Shown here piece after piece: positions 1-7,490 of a stretch of DNA of 63,794 nt. The stretch is from Elusimicrobiota bacterium. GTDB taxonomy: Bacteria > Elusimicrobiota > Elusimicrobia > Elusimicrobiales > UBA9959. The stretch covers positions 1 to 63,794 of the forward strand of contig JACQPH010000126.1 in assembly GCA_016207645.1 (NCBI GenBank), written 5' to 3'. A program made the translations under genes and the position numbers. A model generated the notes under the pieces. It searched no databases. It worked only from the letters and a program-made list of their open reading frames with translations, and was not told where the DNA came from. Each line of letters opens with the position of its first letter. Positions within the stretch are counted from its first letter, which is position 1.

Positions 1-104
1 GTTTTGCCCCGCGAACCCCGGAAGATGGAAACCCTTGCGTCGGTTTCCCCCCGCCGGGCGGGGCCCCCCCTTCCGCAAGGGGTTCGCGAAACAAAACCCC
101 GGCC
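1..104. repeat. multi-branched inverted repeat
   Basis: Outer arms at 1-19 and 79-97 are complementary except for a three-base block (ccc versus ttt). Inside lie nested pairs at 20-24/70-74, 27-33/42-48 and 49-55/57-63, so the whole stretch can fold as a branched structure in DNA or RNA. The right arm (gggttttgtttcgcga on the complementary strand) recurs at 13911-13926, which marks it as a dispersed repeat. The left arm may continue beyond the window edge. Confidence 0.6.
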
Positions 105-175
105 AACCCTCCACTACCTGAGTAGTTACAGTAAAATAATATAGTTACGATAATACGCCGGCTGGCCTCCTCCGT

Positions 176-205
176 AAAAAAGGCCGGGCAAGCCCGGCCT
201 TTTTT
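176..205. terminator. bidirectional intrinsic terminator
   Basis: The stem ggccgggc/gcccggcc (182-189 and 192-199) is flanked by an A-run on the left and a T-run on the right, so it can terminate in either direction. It lies just after the stop of the leftward gene ending at 219. Confidence 0.8.
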
Positions 206-218
206 ATTTAAGCGGCTA

Positions 219-1325
219 TTAGTGCGGCTGCGGTGTCGGATTAATTTGCTGCCAGGTCATCACCAGGGCGGTGATGGCGGCTATAACTTCTTTCGGGTAG
301 AGCTTCGTGTCCACGTCGCCGCTGATGCCGCGGCGGTCTATGTCGAGGCGGATGCCGTCCTCCCAGAGGTAGAAGGAGCCGTCGCCGAAGCGGTCGCGCA
401 GTTCCAGCCTTACGCCCTTCTCGCCGGTCTCGGCGCCCTGCGTTTCCACGGTGCCGGTTATTTCCCAGCGGCCGGCCCATTCCTCCATGCGGAGGTCGGT
501 GCGCCCGGCGCGCAGCTCCAGGCGGCGGGAGAAGAAGCCGCTTACCCTGCCCCACTGGCGGTTATTATTGGTCTTGATCTCGGCGTCGTATTCCTTGTCG
601 AATAGCTTCCTGAGGCCCACTTCTATGCGGGCGAAGGGATCGCTGGCTTCCACGGTGTTCCAGCCGAAGCCGGGGCGGATGGTGAGCCAGATCCGCTCGG
701 TGTTCTTAACGGCTTTCTGTTCCGGTTTGGGCTGGCCCTTTTCCACCTGCACGGCTAGTATCAGCGAGGTAACCGCGGCCACGGCTTTCTTCGAGAAGCG
801 GTCCGGGTCGTAATTGCCGTTCATCGAATTCCTGTCGGTGAAGAGGTTCAGGCCCATGCCGAACACGTTATAGGAGAAATCGTCGAAGCGCCTGCTGACA
901 TTGACGCTGACCTGGGTAATTTTCCCGTTCTCGGTGACGGTGCCGTTGATGAAGTAGGAGCCGTTGGAGCCGCTCATGTTGAGGAACAGGCCCGAGCCGG
1001 AGAGGCTGTAGTAGCTGCCGGTCTTGCGTATGGAGGCCCAGGAATGATCGTTGTCCGCGCGCAGATCGACGTTGTAGCTGTCCTTGAAGGATTCCCTGAC
1101 GCGGGCTTCTATGCGGGCGCCCCAGTCATTGGCCTCGGCTTCTTTCCAGGACGGGTTATTACGCACGCTCATCCACAGGAACTGGCTGGCCGCTTTGGCG
1201 GAGGCCGGGGCGGAGACCGCGGCGGGTTCCATGGCTTTTATCACGGAGACGTCTACTGACTGCAGGTCGAACGAGAAGGCCGGCGAGGCCGAAAAGGCCA
1301 ACAGCAGGGCTGACAGTATTTTCAT
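219..1325 (-). CDS. secreted protein with two tandem divergent copies of one domain
   Basis: I do not recognise the family. The 368-residue protein starts with a Sec signal peptide (MKILSALLLAFSASPAFS). The chosen ATG at 1325 has a G-rich Shine-Dalgarno; a longer reading frame upstream adds 34 residues without signal-peptide character. Two roughly 150-residue halves align by eye. Each begins with ARIE, then a K/R-rich F-D-Y segment, a W-containing strand region, a GTV turn and an aspartate-rich segment, and ends in a K-x-V-x-A-x-T-x-L-x-x-x-Q helix. The beta-rich pattern suggests an envelope or extracellular protein. It is divergent from the amylase at 1453 and ends at a strong terminator. 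Confidence 0.75.
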   Translation of the reverse strand: MKILSALLLAFSASPAFSFDLQSVDVSVIKAMEPAAVSAPASAKAASQFLWMSVRNNPSWKEAEANDWGARIEARVRESFKDSYNVDLRADNDHSWASIRKTGSYYSLSGSGLFLNMSGSNGSYFINGTVTENGKITQVSVNVSRRFDDFSYNVFGMGLNLFTDRNSMNGNYDPDRFSKKAVAAVTSLILAVQVEKGQPKPEQKAVKNTERIWLTIRPGFGWNTVEASDPFARIEVGLRKLFDKEYDAEIKTNNNRQWGRVSGFFSRRLELRAGRTDLRMEEWAGRWEITGTVETQGAETGEKGVRLELRDRFGDGSFYLWEDGIRLDIDRRGISGDVDTKLYPKEVIAAITALVMTWQQINPTPQPH

Positions 1326-1442
1326 TATAAAACCCCCATTAAGGAAACCATCCCTTATATTATAAATACCTTTGGCTTGCCGCGTAAGGGCCGGCGGGCC
1401 TATGCCGCCTGCGGGTCTTTCGGGCAAGCGGTTTTGCTAAAC

Positions 1443-1448
1443 TATAAC
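1443..1448 (+). promoter_or_regulatory. -10 box (TATAAC) of the amylase gene
   Basis: TATAAC ends four bases before the ATG at 1453, and there is no Shine-Dalgarno between them. The expected transcription start falls at or just inside the start codon, which suggests a leaderless mRNA. No good -35 is visible. Confidence 0.4.
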
Positions 1449-1452
1449 TGAT

Positions 1453-2985
1453 ATGAAGAAGAACGCTATCTTTATAGCGCTTTTACTGGCTGCCGCGCCC
1501 GCCCCGGCCGGGGATTTCAGGGACGAGACCATCTACTTCGTGGTGACCGACCGCTTCGCGGACGGCGACCCCTCCAATAATAATATCTACGGCGACGAAT
1601 ATAAGCCCGGGGACCTGAAATATTACCAGGGCGGGGACTTCCGCGGCCTGATGGACAACCTGGACCATATAAAGGACCTGGGTTTCTCCGCCGTCTGGAT
1701 AACCCCTCCGGTGATGCAGCCGCCGGGGCGTTACGTGAACAGCTCGCAGACTTACGACGCGGCCGGCTACCACGGCTACTGGGCCTGGGACTTTTCCAAG
1801 ATAGACCCGCATTTAGAATCGAAAGGCGCGGCTTACCCGGACCTGATAAAGGCCGTCCATGGCCAAGGGATGAAACTGATACAGGATATAGTGGCCAACC
1901 ATGGGCACGGCGGCGACACGCACCCTTCCGTGAAATGGCACGCCGACCGCGGCAAAGTGCGCGGGCTCGGCCGGGAATACGACTATTACGCCGATGACAA
2001 GGACTGGTTCAACAGGAAGGGCCCTGTACTGGCCGACCTGCTGGATTTCAACGACGAGAACCCGGAAGCAAGAAAATGGCTGACTGGGATCTACCTGAAA
2101 TACCAGGCCCTGGGCGTAGACGCTTTCCGGGTGGATACCCTGGTCTGGATGAGAAACGAATTCTGGCGGGACTTCGCCGCGGCTCTGCATGCCGGTAAAA
2201 AAGATTTCTTCATGTTCGGCGAGGCCTGGACCAATGACGATTTCGGCCTGCTGGGCGGCTATACGAAACTTTCACCCGGCGACCCCATGAACAGCGCTAT
2301 GAGCGTGGTGGATATGCCCTTGTCCTCCATGGGCAACTGGGGGCCGATGGAAAAGGTTTTCAAGGGCGGGGATTATTCGCGGGCCGACGAGATATTGAAG
2401 CACGACGGGGAATATAAGGACGCCACTTACCTGGTAACTTACCTGGACAACCATGATAAGCCGCGCTTCAACGGGGCTGAGAACGACGGCACCCCGGCCA
2501 CTACGGAACAGTATTTTGACGCGCTGAACTTTTACTTCACCGCGCGGGGCATCCCCTGCGTTACCTACGGCACCGAACTGCGCCTGCCCGGCGGCAGCGA
2601 CCCCGACAACCGGCGCGTCCTCGGCCCGGAGGGGATAAAAAAGTCCAAGGCCGACCCGGTATACGCGCAATTGAAGAAGCTCAACGCCATAAGAAGGTCA
2701 GCCGCGCCGCTCAGGAAAGGCGTTCAGACCCGGCTGCTGGCCGCCCCGCATCAGTACGCTTTCCGCCGGGACTACGGAGGGGAGACCGCGGCGGTCTTCC
2801 TGAACAAGGACGAAAAATCCGCGCTGCTGAAAGTCGCCGGCCTGCCCGACGGCGGCTACCGCGAGCTCTATACCGGCTTGAAAATAAAAGTAAAAGGCGG
2901 CGTAATAGAGGCTGAAGTGCCGGCCCACGGCCTGCGGGTTTTCATGAAAGGTAAAGTTAAAGGCAGCCCCTGGGCTTACCGTTAA
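1453..2985 (+). CDS. secreted alpha-amylase family protein (GH13)
   Basis: This 510-residue glycoside hydrolase has a Sec signal peptide cleaved near residue 19-20, so it acts outside the cytoplasm on alpha-glucans. The GH13 conserved regions are all present: region I (DIVANHG, near 144-150), region II GVDAFRVDT with nucleophile Asp228, region III MFGEAW with acid/base Glu257, and region IV DNHDK with Asp335. A short C-terminal beta domain follows. The exact substrate (starch, pullulan, cyclodextrin) cannot be read from motifs. A second GH13 enzyme without a signal peptide is at 60143. The gene stands alone and is probably leaderless. Confidence 0.9.
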   Translation: MKKNAIFIALLLAAAPAPAGDFRDETIYFVVTDRFADGDPSNNNIYGDEYKPGDLKYYQGGDFRGLMDNLDHIKDLGFSAVWITPPVMQPPGRYVNSSQTYDAAGYHGYWAWDFSKIDPHLESKGAAYPDLIKAVHGQGMKLIQDIVANHGHGGDTHPSVKWHADRGKVRGLGREYDYYADDKDWFNRKGPVLADLLDFNDENPEARKWLTGIYLKYQALGVDAFRVDTLVWMRNEFWRDFAAALHAGKKDFFMFGEAWTNDDFGLLGGYTKLSPGDPMNSAMSVVDMPLSSMGNWGPMEKVFKGGDYSRADEILKHDGEYKDATYLVTYLDNHDKPRFNGAENDGTPATTEQYFDALNFYFTARGIPCVTYGTELRLPGGSDPDNRRVLGPEGIKKSKADPVYAQLKKLNAIRRSAAPLRKGVQTRLLAAPHQYAFRRDYGGETAAVFLNKDEKSALLKVAGLPDGGYRELYTGLKIKVKGGVIEAEVPAHGLRVFMKGKVKGSPWAYR

Positions 2986-3036
2986 CCCGGATACTCCAGT
3001 CGAAGTTTCCGGGCCGATCGCCGCGCCGCGGGCGCG

Positions 3037-3855
3037 CTAGCGCATTATTTTCGCGGCGAAGGAGTCGACTTCGCGGAGCTTTCCGGGTCGGGGAAGGTCT
3101 CCCGGACGCTCGCGGCCGAATTGAAGCGGCGGGATATCGTCAAGTTTCCTTTCGCCCGTTCCCCATTTCCCGAGCCATGCCTCAAGGTCCGCGGTTCTTT
3201 TCTCGGCCCAGTTTACACCGAGCATGGAGGCGGCGTAATCGTCATAATCGCAGGAATTCCCTTCCTGCTGCGAATCATGGCTTTCCTTGCGCGCGGCGGC
3301 GGCGCGCGCCACATTATAGCCGTAGGCTAGATCAAGGTACGCGGCATAGGTAAAATGCAGCGCAAGGTCCTGGCGTTCCTGGAATCCGACCGCACCTCCT
3401 GCGCCGGAAAGATAGGACATAATTCCGCGCAGCATCGCGCGGGTATGCGTCCGGGGATCCCGCTTAAACCCGGGGTGGGCCAGGCAGGCGCCGGCCATGG
3501 CCCTCAGCAGGAGGTCCAGTTTCCCTTTGTGGTCCGCTCCGGCCGCTAAAACGGCGTATTCCCCGGAAAGCGGCGTTTCGGGCATAAGGTCGAACCTGTC
3601 GCCCCGCCCCGCCAGGGCCAGCGCCTTGTCGGCGTTTTCAACTATACGGAGCTCTTCGGGAGCGAGTTCCGCGGCGTCGTTCTCCGGCGCGGCCGCCCGC
3701 GCCGCCGGGTTAACGGGCGGCGGAATTTGCGTACGGTAAGCCGCGCCCGCCGCGGAGAGTTCCGCCGGAAATTCCGCGGCCGGTGGTTCAGCCCCGGCCG
3801 GGACGCAGGCGAAAACACACAGAGCGGAAAATAAAGCGGCTGGCGGTATTCTCAT
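3037..3855 (-). CDS. secreted protein of unknown function
   Basis: I do not recognise this 272-residue protein. It has an N-terminal signal peptide ending near AGAEPP, a low-complexity Ala/Pro/Glu linker to about residue 60, then a mostly helical domain with scattered charged residues and a CDYDDYAASMLGVNW segment near residue 205. There is no lipobox. It is convergent with the upstream amylase and its promoter side faces a decayed intergenic region. A TACACT -10-like box lies 12 bases before the ATG and no Shine-Dalgarno is visible. Confidence 0.65.
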   Translation of the reverse strand: MRIPPAALFSALCVFACVPAGAEPPAAEFPAELSAAGAAYRTQIPPPVNPAARAAAPENDAAELAPEELRIVENADKALALAGRGDRFDLMPETPLSGEYAVLAAGADHKGKLDLLLRAMAGACLAHPGFKRDPRTHTRAMLRGIMSYLSGAGGAVGFQERQDLALHFTYAAYLDLAYGYNVARAAAARKESHDSQQEGNSCDYDDYAASMLGVNWAEKRTADLEAWLGKWGTGERKLDDIPPLQFGRERPGDLPRPGKLREVDSFAAKIMR

Positions 3856-3970
3856 GGTTTATTCAACAGTGTAGCGCATTGCGGGCCGCCCCGACAGGCG
3901 CCAAGGACCCGTATGCCGGATGGCAAATGGCGGCCGCGGCTTAGGACGTATGGGTTCCGGAAGAATAACC
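3856..3970. other. intergenic stretch with no recognised gene
   Basis: This is the promoter side of the leftward gene starting at 3855. I see no convincing coding sequence. Confidence 0.5.
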
Positions 3971-4070
3971 GCCGTTAAAAATCCCTGAGCCTGGTGATCT
4001 TGCCCTCCACCATGAACAGGGCGGACTTTTCGGTCTTTTCGGTCACGGCGCAGGTCTGCGCCGTGGAGAT
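3971..4070 (-). pseudogene. duplicated 3' end of the regulator gene at 5449-6300
   Basis: About 100 bases match 5446-5545 with only a few mismatches, in the same orientation. The matched part encodes the last 30 or so codons and stop of the gene at 5449-6300 (a segment with TYAVTEKTEKSALFMVEGK). The match ends abruptly at 4070 (gagatc then actcactga), so no start or N-terminal part survives. It is either a partial duplication or the remnant of a second full copy. Confidence 0.75.
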
Positions 4071-4239
4071 CACTCACTGAAACAGGTCCAGGTTTGATGT
4101 TGGCGCACGCCAACAAAAATTCCGACTATGGGTAGTAGGGTTCGGATTGGTGAGATTTGCACCCCCAAAAACTGGGTCCAGGTATGTAGGATCTGGTACC
4201 GCTAAACTGCGCTAAGTGTGTGGACGGAACAAGCCTGCG

Positions 4240-4375
4240 CCAGCTTATCCTTTTGCTTGTGCCTGCCAGCGCGAAGTTGCCCGCAATGGTAGCCGTAGGA
4301 GTGCTAATCCTCTGGCTTGCCGGTGCGAAGTTGGCCGCAAAAATAGCTGTAGGAATACTACTCATCTGGCTGACT
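4240..4375. repeat. degenerate 54-bp tandem repeat
   Basis: Two clear units start at 4271 and 4325 (both gcgaagttg), with a third, more degenerate part-unit upstream around 4243-4270. The units share the order gcgaagttg, ccgcaa, agc(c/t)gtagga, atcctctggctt. The reverse strand is open across the repeat (18-codon period), but composition and lack of a start signal make a real gene unlikely. Confidence 0.6.
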
Positions 4376-4440
4376 TCTTGAGTTTTTAGTTATAGCCCAA
4401 AATCGGCCAGTCAAATGTAAAGCTATTTGCGGGACACTAC

Positions 4441-4587
4441 ACTAGCAATGCCTCGTGTTCATCGGTCCATTTGCCATATTGGCTGGCAAAACCATCTTCA
4501 TCGGGCGGGCCACGTTCAGCGGCGAACAAGGACTGTCCCGGGGCGGCGGACTTTGCTGTCAATTTCCGGCTGGATTATTTCAGCGCC
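4441..4587 (-). other. possible gene remnant without start codon
   Basis: The reverse strand has an open frame of about 45 codons ending at a TAG near 4440, containing DEDGFASQYGKWTDEHEALL. It has no start codon and begins after an in-frame TAA. I do not recognise it; it may be the tail of a lost gene next to the nucleotidyltransferase pair. Confidence 0.25.
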
Positions 4588-4878
4588 CTAAATTATCTCG
4601 CGGTGGGATTCTATTATTTTTTTGAATTCCGGCGAGAGCGAGGCCCAGTCAAGGACGTCCACGCGGAAAGGCAGGACGGACTCTTCAAAATCCATCTTAA
4701 TGTTTCCCAGCACGGCAAAATCCAGTCTGCCGTCCGCTTTCAGGGCCAGGTCAAGGTCCGATTGCGGCACGGCGGTACCGGCCACGCGGGAGCCGAAAGC
4801 GATGGCCACGGCTCCGGGGACGCGTTTTTTCAGGATTTCCCTTATTACCGCCAGATCCTCTTCTTTAACGTCAAGCAT
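4588..4878 (-). CDS. MNT-type nucleotidyltransferase domain protein
   Basis: This 96-residue minimal nucleotidyltransferase carries the family signature GSRVAG followed by SDLDLAL, and a third acidic position in RVDVLDW, so the catalytic triad looks intact. MNT proteins pair with HEPN partners, and several such pairs act as toxin-antitoxin modules in which MNT AMPylates the HEPN toxin. The gene is second in its operon: its ATG overlaps the end of the HEPN-like gene by 8 bp, indicating coupled translation. Antitoxin function is inferred from the family, not shown here. Confidence 0.85.
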   Translation of the reverse strand: MLDVKEEDLAVIREILKKRVPGAVAIAFGSRVAGTAVPQSDLDLALKADGRLDFAVLGNIKMDFEESVLPFRVDVLDWASLSPEFKKIIESHREII

Positions 4879-5290
4879 TCCGCTTCTCCAACTCCTCCAT
4901 GAATTTTCCGGCGTCCGCCAGGAACTTACCGGAAACCTCGAATATCTCGTCCGCTTTGGCGGAATTATAAGTGTGCGAGGTGTCGTTCCGGGCCTGATGG
5001 TAGCCCATCCAGGCGTCCACGTCCGCGATCAGTTGATTCTCCCTGGCCATGCGGAAGAGTTCGCGCCGCGGCACACCCTCGCCGTAGGCGCGGCCGATAT
5101 TAACCTCCAGCCAGCGGCGCATATACTTCCAGCACAGCTCATAGGTAAATTCAAAATTCTGTATAACCCCGGCCTTGACGACTCTTTTTTCCGCCTCGCT
5201 GAACCCGGGGAATTTTCCTGCCCCGGCCACTTGCAGGGCCTCCTCCAGAGAAGCGACTCCCTTTCTTAAGCTGCCAAGATCCAAAGCCAT
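4871..5290 (-). CDS. HI0074-family HEPN-like partner of nucleotidyltransferase
   Basis: This 139-residue all-helical protein belongs to the HI0074 (nucleotidyltransferase substrate-binding) family. The diagnostic parts are the NFEFTYELCWKYM helix around residue 45-57 and the ARNDTSHTYN segment around residue 98-107, which supplies the R-x4-H type HEPN motif. It is encoded first in the pair, with a strong GGGGAGG Shine-Dalgarno and a TATAAT -10 box upstream. A 12-bp palindrome at the predicted transcription start suggests autoregulation. A toxin role is plausible but some family members are not toxic. Confidence 0.85.
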   Translation of the reverse strand: MALDLGSLRKGVASLEEALQVAGAGKFPGFSEAEKRVVKAGVIQNFEFTYELCWKYMRRWLEVNIGRAYGEGVPRRELFRMARENQLIADVDAWMGYHQARNDTSHTYNSAKADEIFEVSGKFLADAGKFMEELEKRNA

Positions 5291-5312
5291 AGCGACCTCC
5301 CCGGCATAAACC

Positions 5313-5324
5313 TGTTCCCGAACA
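5313..5324. promoter_or_regulatory. palindromic operator candidate for the HEPN/MNT pair
   Basis: TGTTCCCGAACA is a perfect palindrome apart from its central two bases. It covers the transcription start expected from the -10 box at 5330-5335, a position typical for repression of a toxin-antitoxin promoter. Confidence 0.4.
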
Positions 5325-5329
5325 ATTAC

Positions 5330-5335
5330 ATTATA
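5330..5335 (-). promoter_or_regulatory. -10 box (TATAAT) of the HEPN/MNT operon
   Basis: A consensus TATAAT on the reverse strand lies about 40 bases before the HEPN start codon. No convincing -35 is visible. Confidence 0.5.
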
Positions 5336-5367
5336 GCAGACCGCCGCGCCCGCCGCTGCCGCGAATC

Positions 5368-5438
5368 GGGATCAAGTCTTGATTCTTGACCCGTACTTGC
5401 GAGCCCGGATCCGAAAGGTCAAAAGTAAAGACCTGACC
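5368..5438. repeat. two REP-like hairpins
   Basis: GGGATCAAG (5368-5376) pairs imperfectly with CTTGACCC (5385-5392), and GGTCA (5417-5421) pairs with TGACC (5434-5438). The wording of both (gtcaag/cttgac, gacctgacccc) resembles REP elements found near RAYT transposases in many genomes. A third similar hairpin is at 13749-13767. Confidence 0.45.
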
Positions 5439-5448
5439 CCTTCCGCTT

Positions 5449-6300
5449 TTAAAAACCCCTGAGCTTGGTGATCTTGCCCTCCACCATGAACAGGGCGGAC
5501 TTTTCGGTCTTTTCGGTCACGGCGTAGGTCTGCGCCGTGGAGATGTTGACGCCCATCACGGGGAAGAAGCTCCGGAAAACGGTTTCGTCGGCCCGGATGA
5601 TCCCGCTGCGCGTCCACACCGGGGCGCCGGTCGCTACCAGTTCGTCGTCGTAGCCGCGCACTTTCTTCAGCAGCCCCGGCTTCAGGGTGGCCAGGTGCGG
5701 GTACTCCACCATGGCGCCGGCCAACGGGCATTTATAGACGTTCTTTTTCACTTCCTTCACTATCTTCGCGCCGGCCAGCGCTTTCAGCGCCTTTTCGGCC
5801 CTGGGCCTGGCCAGGCCCAGCCGGGCGGCGAATTCCTTGCTGGTCCAGGCGCCGGTGTCGTTAGACAGGGCGAGATAGCAGAGGTAGTTGTCGCGCGTGG
5901 CGAACATCACCTCGATCTGTTCCGGAGTGAGGTAATACTTTCTCGTGTCCAGGGCTTTCTTCATGGCTTTCTGCATGGGGGAGAAACCGGGAGTGTCCTG
6001 CTTGGCCGTTATGAGCGGTTCTATTATTTCCCTGAAGTTCTCCTCTCCCGCCATGGTCTTGAGCCAGGCCGCGACGAAAGCGTTCGCCTCGGCGCTCTTG
6101 TTGACTATGCGCAGCGCGAACAGGAAAATGCCGAGCCTTTCCAGCACCGGCAGGATCCTGCCCTGCTCTATCAGCAGGTATTTCCGGTACGAGATCTTAA
6201 GCACCTCCCTGCCGCCGTTGTCGTGGTAGAACCGGTAGGCGGTGTCGAAGCCTGCGTCCTTCCGCAACTGTTTGAGCATCTTCGAGAATATTGTTTCCAT
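5449..6300 (-). CDS. putative DNA-binding regulator (HTH N-terminus, winged-helix middle)
   Basis: This is a 283-residue cytoplasmic protein. The first 60 residues (LKQLRKDAGF, SYRKYLLIEQGR) look like an XRE-type helix-turn-helix. Residues about 155-200 (TSKEFAARLGLARPRAEKAL followed by a basic wing) look like a winged helix that follows a DNY-rich helical linker. The C-terminal 60 residues may form a sensing domain. I cannot name its target. A nearly identical copy of its 3' end lies at 3971-4070. There is no Shine-Dalgarno at the ATG. The family assignment is by motif only. Confidence 0.6.
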   Translation of the reverse strand: METIFSKMLKQLRKDAGFDTAYRFYHDNGGREVLKISYRKYLLIEQGRILPVLERLGIFLFALRIVNKSAEANAFVAAWLKTMAGEENFREIIEPLITAKQDTPGFSPMQKAMKKALDTRKYYLTPEQIEVMFATRDNYLCYLALSNDTGAWTSKEFAARLGLARPRAEKALKALAGAKIVKEVKKNVYKCPLAGAMVEYPHLATLKPGLLKKVRGYDDELVATGAPVWTRSGIIRADETVFRSFFPVMGVNISTAQTYAVTEKTEKSALFMVEGKITKLRGF

Positions 6301-6491
6301 ATAGTGTAGTGACCTGCCGGGTCTCCTTTTCCCTTATTTTAGTATCAATTTGAACCTGAGTCAAAGGGGAAAACCGGCTAGTCCGAATAAGCGCCGGTCC
6401 CTGGGCACGGGGCCTCAGGCCCGGAACTCCTGCCGCTGCTATGATATAGACGAGACGCGGGTTGCGCGTAAACGAGGGTATGGAGGATAAC

Positions 6492-7463
6492 ATGAAATCG
6501 ACAGGGGAAAAACGGCCGGCGAAAAAAGCAGGCATCTTGGCGGTTCTGTGCGCGCTGATGTTCACGGCCGCCGGGGCGCGGGCAGGCTCTAACAATGGAG
6601 AATTCACGGAGGCCGGCTTCACGAAGCAGCTGGCCGAGCTCTCCCGGGCGCTGAAGGCTTCTTCGGCCGACCTGAGGGATAGAAATCTGAACATGAACGA
6701 GCTCCTCGACCTGCTGGACGACCGCGAGCCGGCCGTCAGGAAGGCCGCCGTCAAAAGCTCCAGGAACCTTATCCAGAACAGCCGGGTTTACGAAAGGGTG
6801 ATGGAAATGATGGAGAACTCCGCCGAGCGGACCGATGTCAGGGTGGAGGCCGCGCGCGCTCTTTCCTACGCGGCGCATTACAACAGGGTGCAGGAGGGCC
6901 TGGCCCGGACCGCGCAATACGGTTCCGCGCCGGTAGAGCTCAGGGTGATGGCCTATAAAGCCCTCTGGAGCGCCGCGAACGGCCAGCCGAGGGCGCAGGA
7001 ATTCCTTATAGAAGCGGTCAGGTACAACGAGAAGGACCCCGCCGCCAGGCGCGCAGCCATCTGGGCGCTGTTCGACGCTGCCCGGAACAACAGGCCGCGG
7101 GAACTGCTGACGGAACTGCTGAGCTACGGCAACGAGGAGGAGAGCGTCAGGATAGAGGCTATCAAAAGCCTTTATAACGGCATCGGCTATCCGGCGCCGC
7201 GGGAGCTGATGCTCTCCATCGCCCGGGACACCTCGGAGACGAAACAGGTCAGGAGCGCCGCGCTGCTGGCGCTTTCCGGTGCCGCCGGTTATTCCTCCGT
7301 GCGCGACCTGTTCGAAACGATGATACGCTACGAGACCGACCCGGAGCTGAGGGCTGTCGCGGTGGAAGCGTCTTCACCTTCCCTGGAAAAGATACGGGAG
7401 TATTTCCACCTGGGTTACAATGCCGTGTCCGGCGGCTTCATGAACCCGATAGAGCGGGAATAA
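6492..7463 (+). CDS. secreted HEAT-repeat protein
   Basis: This 323-residue protein has an N-terminal basic region and signal peptide (AGILAVLCALMFTAAGARAG). It then carries at least five roughly 38-residue helical pairs of HEAT/PBS-lyase type, recognised by recurring R-x-A-A-x-x-A-L patterns (for example VRSAALLALSGAAG). Such repeats form protein-binding solenoids. The start at 6492 is chosen because GGAGG lies five bases upstream; an ATG at 6462 has none. It is followed after 27 bp by another exported repeat protein, so the two may form one transcript. Confidence 0.8.
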   Translation: MKSTGEKRPAKKAGILAVLCALMFTAAGARAGSNNGEFTEAGFTKQLAELSRALKASSADLRDRNLNMNELLDLLDDREPAVRKAAVKSSRNLIQNSRVYERVMEMMENSAERTDVRVEAARALSYAAHYNRVQEGLARTAQYGSAPVELRVMAYKALWSAANGQPRAQEFLIEAVRYNEKDPAARRAAIWALFDAARNNRPRELLTELLSYGNEEESVRIEAIKSLYNGIGYPAPRELMLSIARDTSETKQVRSAALLALSGAAGYSSVRDLFETMIRYETDPELRAVAVEASSPSLEKIREYFHLGYNAVSGGFMNPIERE

Positions 7464-7490
7464 GGAAAGCGTCAGGCCGAGAGGAAGATC

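Noticed and set aside
1-104. Integron attC site
   Set aside because: The ends do not match the attC core consensus and no integrase is present.
3859-4365. Small leftward open frames
   Set aside because: One covers the duplicated fragment in a wrong frame, the other is the 54-bp repeat; neither has a start signal.
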